From Papaver somniferum (taxonomy: Eukaryota; Streptophyta; Magnoliopsida; Ranunculales; Papaveraceae): DNA of 64,000 nt. A program made the position numbers and the translations under genes. Every line of letters starts with the position of its first letter. Positions within the stretch are counted from its first letter, which is position 1. The notes under the pieces are model-generated. The model did not search any database and was not told the DNA's origin. It was given only the letters and a program-made list of their open reading frames with translations. Location: positions 930,984 through 994,983 of the forward strand of contig NW_020650971.1 of the NCBI RefSeq assembly GCF_003573695.1, written 5' to 3'. This document shows positions 10,408 to 21,239 of this stretch, piece after piece.

Positions 10408-10612
10408 CAAGAGCATAGCTCAGTGGTATCCCATCAACTCCGGTAAGGAGGAAATCAGGAGTTCATCCTCCCCACCGTAAAGATTTGTAATAGATTAGTT
10501 GTATCATGGGTTTGACGGTGTTGGGTCTGGTAATGGGACCAGTTCAACTGGCTGGGTTCGGGTAGGGGCCTGAATCCGGCTTTCGACTATAAAAAAAAAA
10601 AAAAAAAAAAAA
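10408..10612 (+). mobile_element. tRNA-derived SINE with poly(A) tail
   Basis: It starts GAGCATAGCTCAGTGGTATC (A box TAGCTCAGTGG), has a B-box-like AGGAGTTCATCCTCC about 30 bases on, then about 120 bases of body and a run of some 23 A residues ending at 10612. AATTGGG occurs just upstream (about 10398) and just after the tail, a possible target duplication. This is the classic architecture of a plant SINE. Confidence 0.7.
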
Positions 10613-10944
10613 ATTGGGAAACACTGGCAGTCTTTGTATCGTCCTAAGCACACTTGATCTGTAGCTTTGGACTCGATTCGCCCATATGGACGGATTTCGT
10701 AGTTTTCGGGTCCTAAGCACACTTGATCAGGGGGCGAATAACCATATCTTAATTTACGTGGTAACAATTGCGGTTAAACTAGATACGAGGTGATACTGAA
10801 CTACTGATGTAGGGCGGATTTTGGCTCGCAATGGTGCATTTAGGGTCTGTGGCGGAGCCAAAATTTGTGACCAGAAGGAGCTTGAAATAGTTTTTGTTGA
10901 CATAACTTACGTACACAAGTAAGCTGAAATAATTCAAATTCATC

Positions 10945-11370
10945 TTGGGATCTAAATTTCAGACGCAATTGAGGCGGGCTGAAGTACAACTAGCTATCAG
11001 GCTGGTAGGCTATATAGGAAACCCGGAACTTAATCCATCACAACAAAATTGTAGATCATGGATCCCTGCAAGATCAGGTAAGTTCTCCACTCAATTTTTC
11101 TATGAGATTCAAATGGAGAATGATGGTCTAATAAACTTCACGAACTCAAAGATCTCCTTCTTCATTTGGTCGACGGTATGGAATGCTACCCCAACCTTAG
11201 ACAACTTGGCAAGACGAGGTATAGAGGTTTTACTTCAGCAATCTGTACTTTGTATAGCTGAGAAAGAGACAATTCATCACTTTATACTTCATTGTACCTA
11301 CTCTTATGATGTTTGGTTTTATTTCAACAAAAGGTCTACACCACATGCGCTAAATCAGCCTGATTCCTAG
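10945..11370 (+). pseudogene. LINE zf-RVT fragment (unit C)
   Basis: A 141-codon open frame resembles the C-terminal zinc-binding part of plant LINE reverse transcriptase proteins: SRSGKFSTQFFYE-like spacing, ISFFIWSTVWNATPTLDNL, RRGIEVLLQQSVLC and TIHHFILHCTYSYDVW. It lacks the reverse transcriptase core. Because fragments of the same piece occur at 1470-1627 and 2445-2503 next to the other F-box tail, it belongs to the duplicated F-box unit and predates the duplication. Confidence 0.75.
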
Positions 11371-11562
11371 GTTTTTATCTAGAAGAAACCACAAGAAGTT
11401 ACTGGAGGCAGAAATATAAATACAATTTTCCCAACAGCATTTCAAGATCAAACAAATCCTTTTAACACTCTGAAATATTTTCTCTTTCAAAAATCAGTAA
11501 AAATGAACGCAACAAAGAACCCAAACTGCACATGGTTACCAATTTTAATCTTCCTGATACAT

Positions 11563-13208
11563 TTAAAGGGGAATCCAATGTAATAAGAGCTTCGGAAGTT
11601 CTTCAAATCTGCAGTGATTTTTTTGTTCATTCCAAACAAATGTACCCGTCTTAACTGAAACTAGGCTCTCCACATAAGCCTCCATCTTTCGGATATTCTT
11701 CATGTATTCGTACCCTCTTCTGTTTTGACATAACCCCTCATCCTCTTAATTTATACACTTTCTGCGTCTTCTCGTTTCATCCAAGTGGATTTTCACAACA
11801 TCAACTCTTTTAGGATACCCATCATTCACGATTACCTCGAACAGGATTTCGCCATCTTTTAAAGATACAACTCTCCTTATGTATTCACAGGATCGAATAC
11901 CATTCCCACCGTCGGCATAAGTTCTTGCTGGTCAATTTTGAACACTTTAGACCAACGATACCTCACTCCATAATCTTTCATCTCCCAAATCTCAAATTTT
12001 GTATCGGAGACACTACAAAGCAAGCAAAGGCAACCTCTCCACACATCTACAAATCCGTAGTTGTAATCGTCCATATGTTCAAGTTGTGGTATTTCCTTGA
12101 ATACCCCGTTTTCCATATCCATAGAAATTAGAACTCATGGTTGACACTTCTCACTTGTACGCATAGAACTTAGAACTCGTGGTTGCCACTCGTTTTTTGT
12201 ACACAAAATTGGTTAAAAAGACCAAAATCAACAATTCCTGGATGAAAAAGACATCTAGATTTTGATACTGTTTAAATGGACAAAAATATAAAAATAGCCA
12301 AGATGTAAACAGTTTCATCCTACCCATTTTCAAATACCCTTTCTTATTTTGAATTTACATCAGGATGCATCCAGTTTCGTCTTTGCTATTTTTTATGTTT
12401 AAGTCAGGATGAATCCAATTTCATCCTTACTACTTTTTTAGTGTCCATTTCACCCATACTAATTTTTACTTGTCCATTAGAATCATGTATGAAAAATATT
12501 TGAACAAATGACCCATTTTCTATTTTTTGTATGAAAATCTGCTAACCAGTGGACAGCTCCCCTTAGAAACACCCCATGCTTTCCGCTAATGTCATAAGGA
12601 TTGTACGAGTGATAGTTTTCCCATGAATCTGAACCTAAAGTATACATCTCAACTTGAGAAACATCCCTATCTGGATGGCAGTAAATTGAGACAAACTTGT
12701 AATCACGAGTTTTCGGATCATAACCAAACCCAAAAGATCTGTCCTGAAATCCAAACGGCGATCTTATTACTTTATACTCTCCCGTACGTGGATTCCAGAT
12801 GTAAAAGATATAACCAACATGTGATGCACAAATCAAACCATTACAACTACCCACAATTGCAATACCATCACCTCCACCGTCACCAGCAGGCTTCTCCTTG
12901 AATGGGTACATAATCTTTACAACATCCTCTTTAGATATCAATGATTTCGATTCTACTTTTTGTCTAATAATTTCTGGGAGGATATTAGACATCATAACAC
13001 TCCCATGATCATAAACTACTGTTTCTCTTGGGTTAGTTACAAGTAGTCTAAAATTTTCATGTTTACTATCATAATTATGTTTCATACTAACAAATTTTTG
13101 ATCAAGTGATATATACCATGACTTGCATACACACCTGCAACTACCGAGAGAAATCAGAGGTAAGCTAATGAGAATTTTGATGATTAAATCTTCGCTTAAG
13201 TTTTCCAT
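11563..13208 (-). pseudogene. F-box / F-box-associated domain pseudogene (unit C)
   Basis: This is the fullest F-box copy. From the ATG at 13206-13208 the N-terminal F-box (LIIKILISLPLISLGSCRCV then CKSW, residues about 8-30) is followed by the F-box-associated region (IVGSCNGLICASHVGYIFYI, IWNPRTGEYK, FGFGYDPKTRDYKFVSIYCH, GAVHWLADF). The 241-codon frame ends at 12483 because a 321-bp element sits at 12202-12522. The reading resumes after a short tandem duplication (12120-12190) as MDMENGVFKEIPQ and RGCLCLLCSVSDTKFEIW, shifts frame at about 11885 and meets a stop near 11752. The C-terminus (YVESLVSVKTGTFVW) ends near 11563. An intact ancestor would have been an SCF substrate receptor. Truncated N-terminal protein could still be made. 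Confidence 0.85.
12202..12522. mobile_element. 321-bp insertion inside the F-box gene
   Basis: The insert is flanked by the 9-bp direct repeat TTTTTTGTA (12193-12201 and 12523-12531) and is absent at the matching point of unit A (about 275-285). It contains repeated CAGGATGNATCCANTTTC motifs (about 12360 and 12405) and no coding sequence. A 9-bp duplication would suit a Mutator-type element, but I see no clear terminal inverted repeat, so the class is open. Confidence 0.7.
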
Positions 13209-13539
13209 CTTCTTCGTTTACCTGAACCATAAATTGCAAACAAGAAGTATAGTATAGGGTTTTTATAAAAATCTCTGATTGACCGAATTTTGAAAGTTTT
13301 TCATCCAAAATCCTCTCCATAACCGTTTTACCCAAAAAATTATCCAAACCTAGTTTCTTCAAAATCTCTTCTTCTTCAAAACTAGATTTACTAGGATTGA
13401 ATCTGATATATCATATTTTCCAAGTAAATTTGGGTTTGTAATTGTATAGTTAACTTCCTTGCTTTCAATAAAAATCACTTTGTGATTATATTTTAAAATT
13501 TTACTTTTACATTATTGTTCTTCTGTTTTTGTTGTTTTA

Positions 13540-13989
13540 ATGGATATTTCATGCCTTGTCACGATTTCAATTCTAATCGCCATTAGGGCATTTTATTATA
13601 GCCTATGTGCTCTTAAACTGAAATCAAATGCGAGATTCCAGCATATCTTTGAAGATGATCGATTCCGACGTGACGATGATCAAGAATTATACAAAGAAGA
13701 TCAATGGCTATTGGAATGGATCGCGATTACAATGATTAGCGGAATCTGCTTTGACGGATTTCATCTCGGTGAAGAAGAAGTCTCTGAATGGTTGAAGACT
13801 AATCAAAATACCGGTATTCAGATTAGTCTTTTCCATTCTATTTGGTTTCATATAGATCAAAAAATTCACATTGTATATTGGTTGTATCAGTGTGTAATGT
13901 ATTATGATTATGATGAAACAAAAGGGTATGTTTATCTACCACTTCTGCTTTGTAACAATCCAAACCTCAATTTCAATGAGGTAATCTAA
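13540..13989 (+). CDS. Hypothetical 149-residue protein
   Basis: The frame is uninterrupted, starts ATGGATATTTC and ends TAA at 13987-13989. Residues about 3-25 (ISCLVTISILIAIRAFYYSL and following) form a hydrophobic N-terminal segment, so it may be membrane-anchored or secreted. The rest is acidic early (FEDDRFRRDDDQELYKEDQ) and rich in W, Y and H, without a motif I recognise. It is divergent to the F-box pseudogene, whose start is about 330 bp to the left. It is missing from the corresponding place in unit A. A polyadenylation-like AATAAATAATTC follows directly at about 13990. It may be a real small gene or an orphan ORF; I assign no function. Confidence 0.45.
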   Translation: MDISCLVTISILIAIRAFYYSLCALKLKSNARFQHIFEDDRFRRDDDQELYKEDQWLLEWIAITMISGICFDGFHLGEEEVSEWLKTNQNTGIQISLFHSIWFHIDQKIHIVYWLYQCVMYYDYDETKGYVYLPLLLCNNPNLNFNEVI

Positions 13990-14945
13990 TAAATAATTCT
14001 AGGGTTTTTTTAAAGCCCCTCATTCCGTCAAAAAAAAATTACCAAAAATATCTCTCGTGGGATGGAATTTGTACGTGAAACGGAAAAGTGTCCATGTGAC
14101 ATAAAATACGTATTGTGAGTTATACATCCGTCCGTTCAAAAAAACTGCCACAAATTTTTTAAAAAAAAAAAAAAACCTTACGCGAGAGACAGCCAAGAAT
14201 CCTTTGGTCTCAAATTCTAATCGGTAGCGAGATTACATGATCTGTAAAAGAGATTAGGCAGTAAATATTTTGATACAACGTCAATGTATTCAACATGAAG
14301 GGTTTTTGTTTTACCTTAATTCCGCTGATCTTCATATTTCTATTTTTCTTCGGGTTTTCTAGAGATTTTTATTTCATTAATTTTTTATTTTATTTTTGGA
14401 AATCTTCTTTTTGCTTAGGTAAATTTATATCTCTATTATTCTGAGTACTATGAATTTAATTGGTATTCAAATAGTTTGGTTTTGTGTTTTCAATTAAAGT
14501 TTTTGGAACTTATTTGCATACCAGTAAGACATAAGTGTTGTATGGACTTCTGATTTGTCAAAGAGCATATATCATGGCGAAAGGTACTTCCTGATATCCT
14601 TAATTTACTTGCCTACATTGTTTTAACTATCATGTTTCTCACAGACACCTATCAATTAATTTATTTGTTAAAGACTTTTGGCTGCAATTCCATGGAAATG
14701 GATATGTACGTCAATTAGTAATAAGTGTATTGTGGTCCGGGATAGCTATCTGGTTGAATGGAAATTCTGATTCGACAATTTCAATAATCAAGGTGTGAGA
14801 TGAAAAAACCCATGATAAAAAAAGCTTTCAAAACTGTTGGGTACATTCGAAATATTTTCGGCTATGTTCAACAGTTGTATAGATAATATTCATAGTTTTC
14901 AAGAGTTACGACTCTTCGCTTGGAAAACTCTCTATAACTTAGAAA
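13990..14945. other. Intergenic, no gene seen
   Basis: 14040-14120 repeats sequence found at 1310-1385 (GGAAAAGTGTCC then AATACGTATTGTGA), marking the edge of the F-box unit. At about 14125-14180 CATCCGTCCGTTC plus a poly(A) run resembles a Stowaway end without a partner. The rest is AT-rich with no coding signal. Confidence 0.5.
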
Positions 14946-16632
14946 TTGACGCTTAGTCCCATAGTTTATGGGATTTAGACTCTCTAGTCCATCCATATCA
15001 AGCCTGATACTCTTTAGTCCAAATTTGCTTAATCTGAAACGAGTTAATCCTTTATATAACGATTTAGTCCAAAATTGATTATTTTTGTGGAAAAAATACC
15101 CATTAGCTTCGTATTACTTCCCAAATTCAGTTTATTCTTCATTTTTTTTCTTTGTCGTGACTCCCTCTCCCAACTCCTAGAACCTGATCTCGACATCTTC
15201 AGCTTCCAAATGTAAACATGAGAATCAAAAACACTCGATTCAATTCAGAATAAGCCTAATTCGTCATCATCAGATTTTTTTTCTTGAAGATTCACTTGAA
15301 ATTAAGGGGAAAAGTTTATGAGATTGATTTTCAGAAAATTACTTTGTGGATTTCAACATTAAAATCGATTTGAAAGGTAAGGTTAATCTATTCTTATTAT
15401 TTAATTTGATCGCAACTGTTAATTAATTGATTTTGAAATGGATCTCAGGAAAGAAAACCCTAATTGCTTTAATTTCAGTTTGAATTTCTTATCCGATCAA
15501 TAATGAGAGTTTAGATGATCTACGTCATTGTATGTTGAATGATTGATTATGTTGACTACACATAGATTCAAAAATTCCTCTGTAAAATCTCTAGTAGTCA
15601 GCATAAATAGTTAATTCCCACTTACTTTCTCGGTTTATTTGAAAATTCACAATCCCGTGATTAAATTATGTTTGCAATTTAGTTATTAATTTCAGTCGCT
15701 ATCAGATTATAGACATTCAAAATATATTGAAGTTATTATTTGGTGGTTAACTGTGATACATATCTTAAGTATGGTTTCTGTTGATTTTACATTTGGTGAT
15801 GACTTAAGCTAGAGATATGATAATAGGCTAAATATTAATTTTGCATTCAGTAGTAGTGATTTAAGAGTATAAATAAGACCAAGTGATTCTTCAGTTTCAA
15901 GAACTAAGTGAAGGTATATACCCTTTCTAATTATTATTGTGTTTTGTTTTCTTCTCATTCTTTAATCTTTTTTTCTTTTTACAAATCATTAGTTAGTGTA
16001 CACTAGTTGTATGTTTTGTAATGGTTTATACTTTTAAAATCCTCGACCTGATCACTATTATGCATTCTAAATAAAACTTTTTTATTGGATTGCTAGCTAA
16101 TTGCCATATGGCTTGGCTTGTGAAGAGGAATGTAGTACCACTTATATAAGTAGGTTTTTTCTTGCACAATAATTGAAATAATTCCATTTAGTTCGTCGTG
16201 GAGTTAACTGCATTTCATGAGATATGTTTTTTATTTAGTTTTTCATTTTGTTTCCTTTGGCTGTAGAAAATTTAAGGCATTTCTAGGAATCTAATAGGGT
16301 CTGGATTAAGCCAAAGAGTTCTGAGACTGCTCAAGCCTGTAGGAAGGTATTGATAACATTAATAAAATGAAATGCATGATAGAGAAAAAACTGAAGTTGA
16401 CAAATTAGGTCCGTTCCTTTTAATCTATGGTCAATCTTAGATGATGCTTTGTCTTTATTTAGTGGGAAGTCTAGGTACAAGTCTATTGAGGTGAGGCCAA
16501 ATTTTCATTGACTTTTTTATTTATGGCCAACTTTTCATCGTACTTCCACATAATCAATCAAGGAAGTGTAGCTTGTTGTGTTTGTTTCTAATAAAGTTCA
16601 TGAAATTTTAGTCCGTAATCTGGGAAGATTTA

Positions 16633-17400
16633 GAGCGTCCACGGTGGTGCGAGCATAACTAAAGACCAAAGACTAAAAAAAAAGATTAAATTTGGGTTTA
16701 GTCCGTCCTGTGACGTAGCGGGTGACGAGTAAATTTGGTCGCGCGTTGATATAAAGTCCGCTTCATCGTCCAGCGTAGATAAAGATTACGCCTGGCATGG
16801 GGCGTTGATAAAGATAACGCCTGGTATGGGGCGTTGATAAAGACAACGCCTATATGGGGCGTGAACTATAGCAACGCCTGGTGTGTGGGACGGAGATTAT
16901 ACGTTCGCCCGGGTTCAAAAATAAAAAAATAAAAAAAATGGGGCGTTGATAAAGACAACGCCCCAACCAAAGTTTTGTAAACTTTTCAAATTTGGGTTCA
17001 TGACTATATCAACGCCCCATTCAAATTTGGTGTCCGGCGTTGATTATACCAACGCCCCATCCAGGCGGACATTATACCAACGCCCCATGCCAGGCGTTGA
17101 TTATACCAACGCCCCATTCAGGCGGACATTATACCAACGCCCCATCCAGGCGGACATTATACCAACGCCCTGCATCAGGCGTTAACTTTACGAACGCGCG
17201 GCTACAGGCGGACATTATACCAACGCCCGTCGGGTAGGCGGACATTATATAAACGCCCGACTATATTTGGATTTGGTCTTAATCGCCGACCAAATTTGAT
17301 CCGAGTTTTACTCTTTGATCAAATTTTGATCGATGGTCCGTCCCACTACGCCAGCCCACTCGACACTAAATTTGGGTTTAGTCGTCCACTGCAGTTGCTC
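16633..17400. mobile_element. Tourist-like (PIF/Harbinger) MITE with GGCGTTG/CAACGCC hairpins
   Basis: TSD TTA at 16630-16632 and 17401-17403. The left end is GAGCGTCCACGGTGGTGCG, and the right end read on the minus strand is GAGCAACTGCAGTGG. A 3-bp TTA duplication with GAGCA-type ends is the PIF/Harbinger pattern. The interior (16780-17250) holds about a dozen short hairpin units such as GGCGTTGATAAAGACAACGC and GGCGTTGATTATACCAACGC. Open frames across it translate the repeat and are not genes. A sister copy lies at 36552-37041. Confidence 0.85.
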
Positions 17401-17403
17401 TTA

Positions 17404-18490
17404 GATAGGTTATTACAAATCTTGTGGGAAATTATGTTAAAGTAATAAGTCATTTCATATTCTTAGATTTTATTTTTTCTCACAATAATATAGATTTGGT
17501 ATGCTCAGAATAAAATCATGTTTCGCAGAGGTGTACCACTTCATAAAACACTGAGATACTTGTATTAAGAAAGGACGAATGACTTTTGCTAAAAAAACTT
17601 TTGTCAATGCGCCTCATTTTTCGTATGTGCGGGGTGATAAAGGAGACTAGTTGATTCTGGACAAGACTAGATCTCAGTTAAATAACGGTCCATTATATAA
17701 TTGCGAGGCTGGAGAAAGGGAAATACAGATGAATTGCCATATGAGATATGCTATTTGGTTACTGGGGTTCTTTATGGATCTTTATAAGGAGGGTTTTATA
17801 TTATGAAATATTGTTGTATATTATTGCAGGAGTTGATTGCATCAGGTGAAGTAGGTTGGCCTGAAAGCCGAGGTCTTTCAATTGACACAATTGTTGCTTT
17901 ACCTTATGTAAGTTACAAAGATCAAGAACAGGATGGAGGCACATAACAGTAAGTACAATAAGTCAGTAATTGTTTCTTAGTTTGTAACACGATACTTTAG
18001 CAATTTAATCAATCATGCAAACACCAACCTCAATGCGTAAACAGTTGGCTGCAAATAAACAAGGTTCACTCTACTCTTTAAATACTTCTGTTGTTAAGAA
18101 AACCCCTTGATCCATATAAAATAACAGAGAAATTTTAGAGTCTTGTTTATTAAATGACATGTACATCATCTTGTTTTTTTGAAAGTATAGAGGTTTAAGT
18201 CTTAAAATAGGACCCTTCTTTTAAGTAAAATATTTCGGTGGAGTAGTTAACACACTGTTGTTGTTTTTTTTTTTTTTTTGTTTGCTAAATAAGCATCAAC
18301 AAAGGTTCTGGTGTTTATTCTTACATTAAAATGTTTTGGGGTGGATTCTAGTAAGAGAGATAAGTCATATGGGGACGGGGCCTATATGGAAAATTCTACA
18401 TTTAGGGTTGACTTTGCTTTATTTATGTTGTTGCGCTTTGTATGTACATAGTCTCACGTAAAATCTGACTTTCAGCTGGTTTTGTGTTGA
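17404..18490. other. Non-coding stretch with one exon-like piece
   Basis: Only 17830-17907 stands out: it follows TTATTGCAG, stays open (ELIASGEVGWPESRGLSIDT and on), and ends TTACCTTAT/GTAAGT. It could be an internal exon of a captured or decayed plus-strand gene. I recognise no family. The rest is AT-rich and featureless. Confidence 0.35.
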
Positions 18491-18498
18491 GTTGGTAA

Positions 18499-18735
18499 TG
18501 TGTACATAGTTGTACACATGTTAATTCCTAATGGACGTGTACATAATTGTACACATGTTAAATTTCTATGTGCACATTGTTGTGCACTTGTTGATCGTTA
18601 ATGTATATATATATGTAGTCCTACACCTGTTAGTTAATGTTCACATAATTATACACTTGTTGATTTTTAATATGCACATAGTTGTATAAACATGTTATGT
18701 TACCTAAGTATACATAGTTGTACATTTGAAGGAGG
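18499..18735. repeat. Minisatellite of GTGTACA-TAGT-TGTACAC dyads, array 1
   Basis: About six units of 38-45 bp, each with a dyad such as GTGTACATAGTTGTACAC followed by ATGTTGATTTTTAA-like spacer. One unit (about 18571) reads GTGCACATTGTTGTGCAC, keeping the symmetry. No coding sequence. Confidence 0.75.
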
Positions 18736-19303
18736 AACAGGAAGAAACATACCAAAATTTGAGGTTTATTAAATTTTTATTGAGAATTCGTTGGTTTTGA
18801 TTGTTAATCGTATACAATTTATGCATTAAGACTTAATTTTCTTATATACATATTTGAAGGGAGACTGTAAGATGAGAACCTCGGGTTATCATTCACCTAG
18901 CCTTGTACTAGGATGTGAGGTTGTGCTGAAGTTTTCAGATTTAGGGTGATTTTAGATGTTTTGAACTTTTAAACTAGATGATGTTTCTAATATAATTTTC
19001 ATTCAGTTTTGAACTCAGTACCATCATATTTAGTTTTGGTTTCATATTCAATTTTCGTTACAGGCACCAGAAGTTCTCTATATTAGAGCCACTCACTATT
19101 CTAACTTTTCACATACTTTCTAAGCCTTGCATGATCCTTAAGTAACTTACTTACTCATTCGTCCACACTCACACATTCAGGTTGCATGGGTTACAAAGTC
19201 TGGAATTATTAAAATACAAGTTTGTTGTGTTCAAATATGTTTGTTGAGTGAAGGCTTCACGTAAAATTTGACTTTAAACTATTTTTATATATTGAATTGT
19301 TAA
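18736..19303. other. Non-coding spacer between two dyad arrays
   Basis: AT-rich DNA without recognisable coding sequence, RNA gene or element ends. Confidence 0.4.
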
Positions 19304-19490
19304 TGTGTACATAGTTGTACACATGTTGATTCTCAATTTGTACAGAATTGTATACATGTTGACTTTTATGTGTACAATATTGTACACCTGTTAGTTAACG
19401 TGTACATAATCGTACATGTATTGATCATTATCGTGGCACATAATGTCTCACATGTTGATTTTTAATGTACACATAGTTGTACACCTATAT
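19304..19490. repeat. GTGTACA dyad minisatellite, array 2
   Basis: About five units of the same family as 18499-18735, with the same GTAAAATTTGACTTT-like lead-in (18458 and 19260) before each array. The whole segment is therefore an imperfect direct duplication about 800 bp apart. Confidence 0.72.
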
Positions 19491-20035
19491 TGAGCTTTAG
19501 TATGTATCAATTTGGTTTAAAGCATGTGGCAGATTTGTTAGGAAGGGAAACTATGATTCTTATTTCTTGTATGAATTTGTTTTAGCTAATTATTTGTTTG
19601 ATTTATCTAGTAGATTTGAGTGATATGCATGTAATTATGTTTATGCTTTTATTATGAGATATATGTTCGCCCAGGAATGTTAGAACCTTGTTTCTATGCC
19701 TGTCATTTCTTATCTCATATGTTAAAACTTTGGGTTTGGATGGGGATCAAATGATTGTTTAGGCATTAGATCATTAGAAAAATATATGTGTCTCAAATTC
19801 TTAACCTTTTTCTTTCCCTCAATTGTAGGGGGATGAAGGTCAAAGATGATAAAGATGGGTCCTCGCCTCATGCTTATATGCTTGCAACCCAAGATGTTGT
19901 AACAGGGTGATAGGTATTTGGTCAAATTGTATACTTGGTTCCCTTTTGATGCCCACGTTCATGTTGGTCTCAACTGACAATATGATTTTGTGCGTTAATA
20001 TATCTTAGTTGAAAAACTAGGTTTTATGGCATGTT

Positions 20036-20290
20036 TTGCAGTGGTGTACATATTGGTGCACCTGTGTATTTTCCATGAAAAAAGTAGGTTGGTGTGTGAT
20101 TATGAATGATCGGTTTTGTGCATGTTTGGAAGGGGTGCACATATTGGTGCACTTGTGTATTTTCCATGAAAAAGTTGGTTTCTCGTGTTTTACAGCAGTG
20201 TACATATTGGTGTATCTATGTAATTCTCATGCAAAAATAAGTTTGTGTGTGATTGTGAATGATCCACTTTATGCATGTTTTGAAAGTTAT
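20036..20290. repeat. Tandem repeat of ~110 bp with GTGCACATATTGGTGCAC
   Basis: Two and a half units share GTGCACATATTGGTGCAC, TGTGTATTTTCCATGAAAAA and GTGTGTGATTRTGAATGAT. The core is related to the GTGTACA dyads at 18.5 and 19.3 kb. Open frames on both strands over it are repeat translation. Confidence 0.7.
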
Positions 20291-21239
20291 GGTTTTTTTG
20301 TGGAAGTTGTATTCAACTCTAGTATGTTTCGATTTGGTTTGCAGCATGTGACTGATATGTCAGGAACGGAAATTTTGGTTCGGATTTGCTGATATTATGT
20401 TTGTGCAGTTAGGCCCAAATGGATTGTGTCTCTTTAATTTAATAACTTCCTAACTTTTTATTTTCATATTTTTCCAAGCTTTGTTTCTTATGTGGTTGTT
20501 GGTGAAAGGTTATCATTTTTTCTCAAGTTGTGGTTTCTTATGTTTTATTGTTTTTGCTAGATGTAGGTTAAATGCTAATTAAACCATGCTATGCGAATCC
20601 TGCCATTATTCAGCAAGAGCTTGGCGTGGTTGATGGTTTTGTTGGTCTGTGCAGACTAAAGTGGCAGCTGGCTATCATGAATGTTGGATTTTCAGTATTT
20701 CTGCCGATATGTACATAGTTTTACAGTACTGTGAATTAAAAAAAAAATGAAAATTATATAGTCATATGGGTACTCTTTTTGTAGATCTTGAAAAGAGTTT
20801 TCCGAATATATAAAATTTGTGAATTTTGGACGAGTGGTTCGAAAGATAATTTGTTTTTTAATTATTTATATATTATTTAAAATTGATGACATCATTATGA
20901 GTCATTTTGGACTAAAATGCAAATATTTGAACTAAATTGTAATAAGGGTTATTAGTGTACTTTTCATATATTTGGACTAATCTGTACCTAGTTAACTCAA
21001 GCTGAACTAAACCTTGTTTTTGGACTGATTTTTGGACTAAACCGTATTTTTCTCCTCTATAAAACCTCTCAAAATCATGCCTACTTCAGGTTTGCTGCAC
21101 TTGGATTGCTCAAGGAGCCTTGTCTTCAGACGCTTTGTATTACACTAAGCACAGCGAATTTGGCTTGTATTCGGTCTTTCAACAGACGGATGTGCATATA
21201 CTCCACTTGGATTAATGATGCGCTTTGAAAAAAGGTTGA

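Larger units (their letters stand above)
14948..21050. mobile_element. Putative ~6-kb composite element bounded by inverted AGTCCAAA arrays
   Basis: The left flank (14948-15085) has TTAGTCC, CTAGTCC, TTTAGTCCAAAT and TTTAGTCCAAAA on the plus strand. The right flank (20915-21050) has the same motif inverted (TTTGGACTAAA, TTTGGACTAA, TTTTTGGACTAAA). Between them are exon-like pieces in plus orientation with splice-like borders (for example 15120-15375 ending GAAAG/GTAAGG, about 16267-16347 and 17830-17907) and arrays of GTGTACA dyads. I found no transposase and no clear target duplication, so the ends are approximate and the class is unknown. Confidence 0.4.

Noticed and set aside
12483..13208. 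Intact F-box gene
   Set aside because: The 241-codon frame stops inside a 321-bp insertion; the true C-terminus is found beyond it with a frameshift and stop.
16946..17237. Proline/threonine repeat proteins
   Set aside because: Translation of the GGCGTTG hairpin array in a Tourist-like MITE.
18499..19490. Transcription terminators from GTGTACA hairpins
   Set aside because: Eukaryotic DNA and tandem organisation; the hairpins are minisatellite units.
20017..20392. Cysteine-rich small proteins on both strands
   Set aside because: Translation of the ~110-bp tandem repeat.
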